Shown piece by piece: positions 7,926 through 12,456 of a DNA stretch of 12,456 nt; within the stretch, counting starts at the first letter, position 1, and each line of letters opens with the position of its first letter. The stretch lies in NCBI GenBank assembly GCA_946887065.1, contig CAMPKL010000042.1:1-12456 (forward strand). The letters are read 5' to 3'. Below the pieces are notes generated by a model. The model did not search any database. It was not told the origin of the DNA and was given only the letters and a program-made list of their open reading frames with translations. This DNA comes from an uncultured Bryobacterales bacterium (GTDB lineage Bacteria; Acidobacteriota; Terriglobia; Bryobacterales; UBA6623). The position numbers and the translations under genes were made by a program.

Positions 7926-7937
7926 GGTCCGCAGGCT
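7907..7937 (-). terminator. Rho-independent terminator of the Spy-like gene
   Basis: Read on the minus strand: a 10-bp stem with one mismatch (arms 7928-7937 and 7913-7922), a 5-nt loop (7923-7927) and a run of seven T (7913-7907). It lies 23 bp past the stop of the minus-strand gene. It is embedded in the end of the plus-strand PHP gene, whose TGA stop (7923-7925) sits in the loop. On the plus strand the hairpin is not followed by T residues, so it should act in one direction only. Confidence 0.8.
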
Positions 7938-7960
7938 CGATTCGAACCCAACCCGGATGT

Positions 7961-8482
7961 TTACCTGTGGTCGCGGCCAGGGCCGCCGGGGCCTCCCCGC
8001 CTGCCGAAAGGACCGCCCGGGCCCATCCCGCCTTCGGGTGATTCCAACAGGTTGGCTCCGATTGCTTGCCGCGCGGTCGGAGCGAGATCCAAAGCCTGTT
8101 GCAGCGCCGCCAACGAAGCTTGCTGGTCAGCGGTCAAGATGGCGAGTGCATTCGCGCGGAACTCGGCACTTTTGGCGCGGATTGCTTCACGAGTTTCTTT
8201 GGCATCAACCATCGCCTGACCGACGATCGTTGGATTGGGATTGTCTTGTTGAAGTTCTTCACGAACGTCTCCGCGCTCGGCGCGGGCGGACTCCATAATC
8301 GTCCGAATCGCCTCCCGCATCGCCTTGTTGTTCTCTTGAAGCGCTGCGACCTGCGTTTCGCTCAGATTGAGATAGGCGACGAGTGCGTCAGGCGTCTGGC
8401 CGCCGCGGCGGCCTTCCGGCCGTTGGGCGAATAGAGCGACGGCGAACGCGGCCGAAGCGACGATAGCTAGTAGTCTGGTCAT
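7961..8482 (-). CDS. Spy/CpxP-like secreted LTxxQ-motif protein
   Basis: Predicted periplasmic, all-helical protein like Spy/CpxP, which act as chaperones and feedback partners of envelope-stress sensor kinases; others of the family take part in metal resistance. It has a Sec signal peptide (TRLLAIVASAAFAVALFA, likely cut near residue 19-20), a first LSETQ (variant LTxxQ) near residue 40, and a clear second LTADQQ at 116-121, with charged helices between them. The C-terminal tail is Gly/Pro/Arg-rich (GGMGPGGPFGRRGGPGGPGR). At 173 residues the length is normal. The start is secure: AAGGAG lies 9 nt upstream (8492-8497). It is the last gene of a minus-strand group behind a histidine kinase/regulator pair, so regulation by that pair is likely. 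Confidence 0.88.
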   Translation of the reverse strand: MTRLLAIVASAAFAVALFAQRPEGRRGGQTPDALVAYLNLSETQVAALQENNKAMREAIRTIMESARAERGDVREELQQDNPNPTIVGQAMVDAKETREAIRAKSAEFRANALAILTADQQASLAALQQALDLAPTARQAIGANLLESPEGGMGPGGPFGRRGGPGGPGRDHR

Positions 8483-8491
8483 AAATCTGAT

Positions 8492-8497
8492 CTCCTT
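8492..8497 (-). promoter_or_regulatory. Strong ribosome binding site of the Spy-like gene
   Basis: AAGGAG on the minus strand, 9 nt before the ATG at 8482. It is the clearest Shine-Dalgarno in the window. Confidence 0.75.
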
Positions 8498-8532
8498 ACG
8501 ATTCCCTGGGCCGCCCGGTTGCTGCGACTCTC

Positions 8533-8538
8533 GCTATA
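8533..8538 (-). promoter_or_regulatory. -10-like TATAGC for the Spy-like gene
   Basis: Minus-strand TATAGC within CTCCTATAGCGAG. The expected start site is near 8526, giving a leader of about 45 nt. The position for a -35, 17 bp upstream, reads AAAATG and is unlike TTGACA, as is common in activator-dependent promoters; it overlaps the inverted repeat at 8552-8588. Confidence 0.4.
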
Positions 8539-8551
8539 GGAGACGCGGCGT

Positions 8552-8588
8552 CCGCCATTTTGGGTGTTATGTGATCGTTAAATGGCGG
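8552..8588. promoter_or_regulatory. 9-bp perfect inverted repeat between regulator and Spy-like gene, candidate operator
   Basis: CCGCCATTT (8552-8560) and AAATGGCGG (8580-8588) are perfect reverse complements separated by 19 nt. The two half-sites are 28 bp apart centre to centre, not far from three helical turns. On the minus strand it covers and extends upstream of the -35 position of the Spy-like gene. There is no T-run after it, so it is not a terminator. A second, shorter inverted repeat, CGTTAA (8576-8581) and TTAACG (8599-8604), overlaps it. Binding by the adjacent OmpR-type regulator is an inference. Confidence 0.5.
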
Positions 8589-8607
8589 TAAAACCCTCTT
8601 AACGTAA

Positions 8608-9294
8608 TCACTCGGCAAACTTATAGCCCATGCCGTGTACCGTGAGAATCCATCTGGGCTGCTTGGCGTTCTCCTCCAACTTTTGTCTCAGCCAAGCGAT
8701 GTGCACGTCGACCGTGCGCGTGGTCGGAGTGGAGTCGTAATCCCACACTTCATGCAGCAGGACGTCTCTTGAGAGCGTATCGCCGCGGTGCTCCAAGAAG
8801 TATTTGAGCAACTGGAACTCCTTCGCCGACAACGATATTTCCTCCCCGCCCTTGCGGACTTCCGTGCGGCGAACATCGACCTTAACATCGCCGAATGAGT
8901 AACTTGCCGAGGAGGGGGCGGCGGGAGAAGCGTTGCGGCGCAATAGAGCTTCGATCCGGGCGAGGAGTTCCATGGTTTCGAACGGCTTAGTGAGATAGTC
9001 GTCGGCTCCGATCTTAAGGCCCAAGACTTTGTCGATGGTTTGGCCGCGAGCCGTGAGCATCAGGATCGGGGTGGTCGTTCCGTGCTGGCGCAAGTCGCGG
9101 CAGACATCGAAGCCGCCTTTGCCGGGCAGCATGACGTCGAGCAGGATCACGTCGAAGGAACCCGAACTTGCTTTAGCCTCCCCCTCCAGACCATCGGAAG
9201 CCGTGTCGACCTCATAGCCTTCGCTGCGCAGCCGGTCGCTGAGCGTCAATCGCAGCCCCGGTTCGTCTTCGATGATGAGAATTTTCTTCGACAT
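8608..9294 (-). CDS. OmpR/PhoB-family response regulator
   Basis: DNA-binding output of the two-component system encoded with the kinase at 9294-11093. The receiver domain (1-~120) has the acidic pocket E9-D10, the phospho-acceptor D53 in LLDVMLPG, T81 in LTARG and K103 in LTKPF, so it should be phosphorylatable. A short Pro/Ala/Ser linker (NASPAAPSSAS) leads to the winged-helix domain, with LSAKEFQLLKYFLEHRGDTL, TRTVDVHIAWLRQKLE and the C-terminal VHGMGYKFAE hairpin. At 228 residues it is standard length. Its ATG overlaps the kinase's TAA by one base (TAATG on the minus strand), implying translational coupling. The likely target is the Spy-like gene immediately downstream, possibly through the inverted repeat at 8552-8588. 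Confidence 0.96.
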   Translation of the reverse strand: MSKKILIIEDEPGLRLTLSDRLRSEGYEVDTASDGLEGEAKASSGSFDVILLDVMLPGKGGFDVCRDLRQHGTTTPILMLTARGQTIDKVLGLKIGADDYLTKPFETMELLARIEALLRRNASPAAPSSASYSFGDVKVDVRRTEVRKGGEEISLSAKEFQLLKYFLEHRGDTLSRDVLLHEVWDYDSTPTTRTVDVHIAWLRQKLEENAKQPRWILTVHGMGYKFAE

Positions 9295-11093
9295 TAAGAG
9301 GCCGTCCCTCGGACCTCTGCGATCGGAAGCCGCAGGGTAAATGTACTGAATGACCCTAGTTGGCTGGCGGCCTTCAACGTGCCGCCTGCGCCCTCAGCGG
9401 CCTGCTTGGCGAGGCTGAGGCCCAAGCCGCTCCCCTGTATCTGGGCGTCGACGGCCTGGCGGCCGCGATAAAAAGGTTCGAAAATCTGGGGCAGGTCCTC
9501 GGGAGCAATTCCCAGACCGAAGTCGCGGACGTCGAATCTGACGAAACGTCCTTCCGCGGCGGCAGCAAGAGTGATCTCTTTGGACTGCCCCCGATACTTC
9601 AGCGCGTTGCTCAGGAGGTTTCGCAGGCACTGCCTCACGGCCGAGGAATCGCCGCGCACGGGGGGCAGGTCCGCGGGGACGTCGAGCGTCAACTCTACCC
9701 CCGCCTCAGCAATTTCGGATCGAGACTCCGCTACCGCGAGCTCAATCAAGTCGGCAGGAGCCAGAGTTTCAATCGAGTAACGCTGTTTGCCGGCTTGGGA
9801 CGATGCGAATTGGAGCGTCTGTTCCACCATGTTGGTCAGCCGCCGGCCCTCTCCGCGCATTAGCCGGCCGTACTCGCGGGTTTGCTCCGGGGATGAAACG
9901 ACTCCTTCGGCGAGATTGTCGGCAGCCTGGCGAATGACCGCAATCGGCGTTCGCAGCTCGTGGGAGACTCCGGCCACGAACTCCATCTGCAGTTGAGCTA
10001 GCTTTTCGGCCCGGCGGGCCGAGATGAGAGCCAAGGCGAGGCCGACAGACAGCAGCAGGAGAATGCCGAAGCTGATGGCCAGATTACGCATCCGCAGACC
10101 GGAGACGACTTCGTCGAGGGATCCTCCGCTGTGGCGAGCCGCTAGGACCCATCCTCCTCTTTCGGGCACGGAAGCGACGACGGCGCGGGAGAAAGCGCGT
10201 CCGGATCCTTGCTCCCACTCCGGGGCTGGAGGCGGACCGTCCGGATCAGGGGGACCTGCTGTGCGACTGCGTCGGGCCGCGAAGCGCGCTATGAGTTCTT
10301 CTATCGTGTAGACGAGCGGGAGTTGCTGCTCAGCGTTGAGAAAGTCCTTGGCCGGAATCTCGGCGTTGGCGAAAAGTACCTGCGCCGTCGCTGGGTCGAT
10401 CACCGCGAGTTGGTAATGCGGCTCTCCGCTGGCGGGAACGAAGCGGCTTTCTATCTCGGGCAGCAGTGATCCGAGCAAAGCCTCTCGATTGAATACGACG
10501 ACTAGGTCGCCATAGAAATCTCTGCCGCCTCCGCCGCGTCCGCGATCTCTGGGCGGTCGGCTGATCAAAGGCGTAACGAGTGCCGGACCATCCGGCAGAA
10601 AGGCCCAGTAAGTGGTGCGAGGGCCGGGCGGCCCGCCGCCGCGACCGAAAGGCCGGGGCGAAGCGTCAAAGATCGCCTGGACTTCGCGAGGCGCCGCGGC
10701 TTCCCCGAACTCCTGGCCCCCCCGAAGCAGCTGGAGCGTTCGAGGAAGGCCTCCGTTGGAAGGTCTTTCCTGAATATAAAGCGCGTCGATTCTCAATCCG
10801 ACCGGTCCGGAATCCGTCCAGCGTGCTAGATCGTCGGCCAAGAATCTCCAATCGTTTCGGGCGATGTCATCGGGCCGCATCCGAAAAGCGGAGGCCGCGC
10901 CGGCCAGCTCGCGGTTGAAGTCCCTGCGGAACTGCTCCGCCGCGACTTCGAGTCCACGGCCCAAGCGGTCACGATCCGCTTCGCTGATCTCTCCGATCCA
11001 ACGGTATTGCAGGCCGGCCAGAAGGAGAAGCACCGCAGCCAACGCGGCCATCAGAGCCGGCATCGAATTCCTACGGTTCCATATCTTGGCCAT
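9294..11093 (-). CDS. Membrane sensor histidine kinase with large periplasmic domain and no HAMP
   Basis: Sensor of the two-component system, 599 residues. TM1 is at about 12-31 and TM2 at about 337-357; between them lies a periplasmic domain of ~305 residues that I do not recognise (VIDPATAQVLFANAEIP has a Cache/PAS-like flavour). This domain holds three low-complexity Gly/Pro/Arg stretches, including PFGRGGGPPGP at 148-158. TM2 is followed after only ~20 residues by the H-box (VAGVSHELRTP, phospho-His H378), leaving no room for a HAMP domain. The HATPase domain shows the N-box LRNLLSNALKYRG, G1 DFGLGI, F-box IFEPFYRG and G2 GSGLGLSLAK, all intact. ATG 11093 has no clear Shine-Dalgarno. It is divergent from the E1 gene and one base overlaps the response regulator. 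Confidence 0.95.
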   Translation of the reverse strand: MAKIWNRRNSMPALMAALAAVLLLLAGLQYRWIGEISEADRDRLGRGLEVAAEQFRRDFNRELAGAASAFRMRPDDIARNDWRFLADDLARWTDSGPVGLRIDALYIQERPSNGGLPRTLQLLRGGQEFGEAAAPREVQAIFDASPRPFGRGGGPPGPRTTYWAFLPDGPALVTPLISRPPRDRGRGGGGRDFYGDLVVVFNREALLGSLLPEIESRFVPASGEPHYQLAVIDPATAQVLFANAEIPAKDFLNAEQQLPLVYTIEELIARFAARRSRTAGPPDPDGPPPAPEWEQGSGRAFSRAVVASVPERGGWVLAARHSGGSLDEVVSGLRMRNLAISFGILLLLSVGLALALISARRAEKLAQLQMEFVAGVSHELRTPIAVIRQAADNLAEGVVSSPEQTREYGRLMRGEGRRLTNMVEQTLQFASSQAGKQRYSIETLAPADLIELAVAESRSEIAEAGVELTLDVPADLPPVRGDSSAVRQCLRNLLSNALKYRGQSKEITLAAAAEGRFVRFDVRDFGLGIAPEDLPQIFEPFYRGRQAVDAQIQGSGLGLSLAKQAAEGAGGTLKAASQLGSFSTFTLRLPIAEVRGTAS

Positions 11094-11114
11094 AAACTAC
11101 AGAAACTAAAGCTA

Positions 11115-11120
11115 GTTATA
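11115..11120 (-). promoter_or_regulatory. Possible -10 of the histidine kinase gene
   Basis: Minus-strand TATAAC (11120-11115) lies 21 nt before the kinase ATG, so the leader would be about 15 nt. No -35 is evident. It is the only AT-rich hexamer of this type in the short divergent spacer. Confidence 0.3.
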
Positions 11121-11161
11121 AATCAGTTGTGCGTTCGTGCGGGTGGAAGGCGCGAATGCCA

Positions 11162-11170
11162 TGTTATAGT
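11162..11170 (+). promoter_or_regulatory. Extended -10 promoter of the E1 gene, very close to the ATG
   Basis: TGT-TATAGT: TGn at 11162-11164 and hexamer at 11165-11170, one mismatch from TATAAT. No -35 is recognisable. The predicted start site is near 11177 and the E1 ATG is at 11183, so the leader would be only about 6 nt. No Shine-Dalgarno precedes the ATG, consistent with a leaderless or near-leaderless mRNA. Confidence 0.5.
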
Positions 11171-11182
11171 GTCCCGTGGCTC

Positions 11183-12456
11183 ATGAGCGAAAGCAGTCGG
11201 CTGCGATCATCTTATACATCTCCGGTGGTCGGCCTTTCATCCGACGACCTTCTTCAGGTATATCGGCTGATGTACTTGTCGCGGCGGTTGGATGACCGCG
11301 AGATCATTCTCAAGCGCCAAAACCAAGCTTTTTTTCAAATTAGTTGCGCTGGCCATGAGGCGATTCAAGTCGCTGCAGGCTTGCATATGCGTCGCGGCGT
11401 CGACTGGCTTTACCCTTACTACCGCGATCGTGCGATCTGCTTAACTTTGGGCGTTAAGCCGCTCGAAATGTTACTTCAGACTGTCGGCGCTGCCGCTGAC
11501 CCTGCGTCCGGCGGCCGGCAGATGCCGACTCACTGGTCGTTTCCGGAACTCAATATCGTGTCGCCGTCGAGCGCGACGGGTACGCAGTGCCTTCAAGCTG
11601 TGGGCTGTGCGCATGCCAGCCGGTTGGCGCAGGGTGATCAAGCAGAGGAGTACGAGGTCACCGTTGTCTGCGCGGGCGAAGGCGCGACGTCGGAGGGCGA
11701 GTTCTGGGAGTCGATCAACGCGGCCTCACTAGAGCGGCTGCCCCTGCTCTATCTCATCGAAGACAACGGCTACGCGATTTCCGTCCCGGTTGAGTCCCAA
11801 ACGCCGGGCGGCAGCATTTCGAAGTTGCTCAAGAGTTTTCCGGGGCTGGCGATTTACGAGACGGACGGCACGAATTTCCAAGCCAGCTTCACGACCTTGG
11901 AAAAGGCTTTCCAACACTGCCGCAGCGGCCAGGGACCGGCGCTGGTCCACGCCCATGTCACGCGCCCTTACGGGCATTCCCTGTCTGATGACGAGGCGTC
12001 CTATAAGACGCCGGCGGAACGCGAGGCGGAGGACTGCCGCGACGCGATCCAGCGATTTGCGGATGTGTTGCTACAGGAAGGCCTGGCGAAGCGGACTGAC
12101 CTGCTTGAGATTCAGGCCGACATCGAGGAAGAGGTTCAGCGGGCGGCGGTCGAAGCGGTCGCCTCTCCGGCGCCGAAGCCTGAAACGGCGATGCTCTATC
12201 TGTACTCTCCGGATGTCGACCCGACGTCAGCGGCATTTTCGACCGAGGCAAAGCTGGAGGGCGGGCCGCGGACGATGGTCGATCTGATCAACGCCTGCAT
12301 GGACGATGAGATGGCGCGCGATGAACGCGTCTACGTATTCGGCGAAGATGTGGCGGACTGCAGCCGGGAAGAAAACCTTGAGCAGGTCAAGGGCAAAGGC
12401 GGCGTCTTCAAGGCTACGCTTGGCCTGCAGCGCAAGCACGGCGGCCGGAGGGTGTT
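11183..12456 (+). CDS. Fused 2-oxoacid dehydrogenase E1 alpha-beta (3' end outside window)
   Basis: Thiamine-diphosphate-dependent E1 of a branched-chain 2-oxoacid or pyruvate dehydrogenase complex; it decarboxylates the oxoacid and passes the acyl group to E2 lipoamide. The frame is open from ATG 11183 to the window end (424 codons). Residues ~20-335 are E1 alpha: [20 protein letters not shown], the [10 protein letters not shown] and PYYRDRA motifs, the ThDP/Mg site G165-E166-G167 ... D194-N195 (GEG and DN instead of the usual GDG and NN), and the regulatory loop [11 protein letters not shown] with H265. From residue ~362 an E1 beta begins in the same frame ([43 protein letters not shown]). 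The ATG is chosen because DLLQVYRL starts ~20 residues later and a -10 lies just upstream. The specific substrate cannot be assigned; the fold and fusion are certain. Confidence 0.93.
   Translation, partial: MSESSRLRSSYTSPVVGLSSDDLLQVYRLMYLSRRLDDREIILKRQNQAFFQISCAGHEAIQVAAGLHMRRGVDWLYPYYRDRAICLTLGVKPLEMLLQTVGAAADPASGGRQMPTHWSFPELNIVSPSSATGTQCLQAVGCAHASRLAQGDQAEEYEVTVVCAGEGATSEGEFWESINAASLERLPLLYLIEDNGYAISVPVESQTPGGSISKLLKSFPGLAIYETDGTNFQASFTTLEKAFQHCRSGQGPALVHAHVTRPYGHSLSDDEASYKTPAEREAEDCRDAIQRFADVLLQEGLAKRTDLLEIQADIEEEVQRAAVEAVASPAPKPETAMLYLYSPDVDPTSAAFSTEAKLEGGPRTMVDLINACMDDEMARDERVYVFGEDVADCSREENLEQVKGKGGVFKATLGLQRKHGGRRV

Larger units (their letters stand above)
8483..8607. other. Regulatory spacer between response regulator and Spy-like gene
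   Basis: 125 bp without a coding frame I can support. It contains the ribosome binding site, -10-like element and inverted repeats listed separately. No terminator is visible after the response regulator gene, so read-through from the kinase-regulator operon into the Spy-like gene is possible in addition to its own promoter. Confidence 0.6.

Noticed and set aside
8552..8588. Inverted repeat as a terminator of the response regulator gene
   Set aside because: The loop is 19 nt and no T-run follows on the minus strand.
9360..9863. Plus-strand open frame of 167 codons antisense to the kinase
   Set aside because: It mirrors the HATPase/H-box region of an intact kinase; no Shine-Dalgarno or family motif is seen.
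11790..12287. Open plus-strand frame of 165 codons in the E1 region
   Set aside because: It is very Arg-rich and lies in another frame inside the E1 coding sequence, which runs unbroken from 11183 to the window end and has clear family motifs.
1..12456. Mobile elements, phage or defence genes, tRNA or rRNA genes
   Set aside because: No transposase, integrase, terminal repeats, nuclease or defence motifs and no structured RNA gene could be recognised on either strand.

Overview
The window looks like chromosomal DNA of an Acidobacteriota bacterium, most likely from the Solibacter/Bryobacter side of the phylum. This rests on three things recalled from those genomes, not on a search: an NHL-repeat protein with the characteristic 'GFAGDGGPA...LNAPRGLA...GNLYVADT' wording, a 2-oxoacid dehydrogenase E1 with alpha and beta parts in one chain, and a small YtxH + DUF948-like envelope pair. 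The DNA is GC-rich throughout. I see no IS element, phage gene, tRNA, rRNA or CRISPR array.

Layout. Bases 1-3404 (+) carry the end of gltB and all of gltD, the two subunits of NADPH glutamate synthase, ending in a possible terminator. Bases 3458-4891 (+) hold a double zinc-ribbon/one-TM/NHL protein and a methylmalonyl-CoA epimerase-like gene, both with unclear start codons. Bases 4931-7925 (+) look like one transcription unit behind an extended -10 promoter: a YtxH protein built of 11-residue repeats, a DUF948-like membrane protein, a Gfo/Idh/MocA oxidoreductase, and a CpsB/YwqE-type PHP protein that has lost nearly all of its metal ligands. Bases 7961-11093 (-) form an envelope-stress-like module: histidine kinase, OmpR-type response regulator (1-base overlap), then a Spy/CpxP-like secreted protein with its own promoter region, a 9-bp inverted repeat and a terminator. 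Bases 11183-12456 (+), divergent from the kinase, hold the 5' part of a fused E1 alpha-beta gene that runs off the window. It lies behind an extended -10 so close to the ATG that its mRNA may be almost leaderless.

How the genes relate. GltBD makes glutamate from glutamine and 2-oxoglutarate. The epimerase and the E1 enzyme both fit branched-chain/propionate carbon flow, but they are not in one operon. The most coherent regulatory unit is the kinase-regulator-Spy module. The sensor domain of the kinase and the C-terminal tail of the Spy-like protein share a nearly identical Gly/Pro/Arg motif (9 of 11 residues), which suggests a CpxA-CpxP-like partnership. The most unusual single gene is the PHP pseudo-enzyme candidate at 7128-7925.
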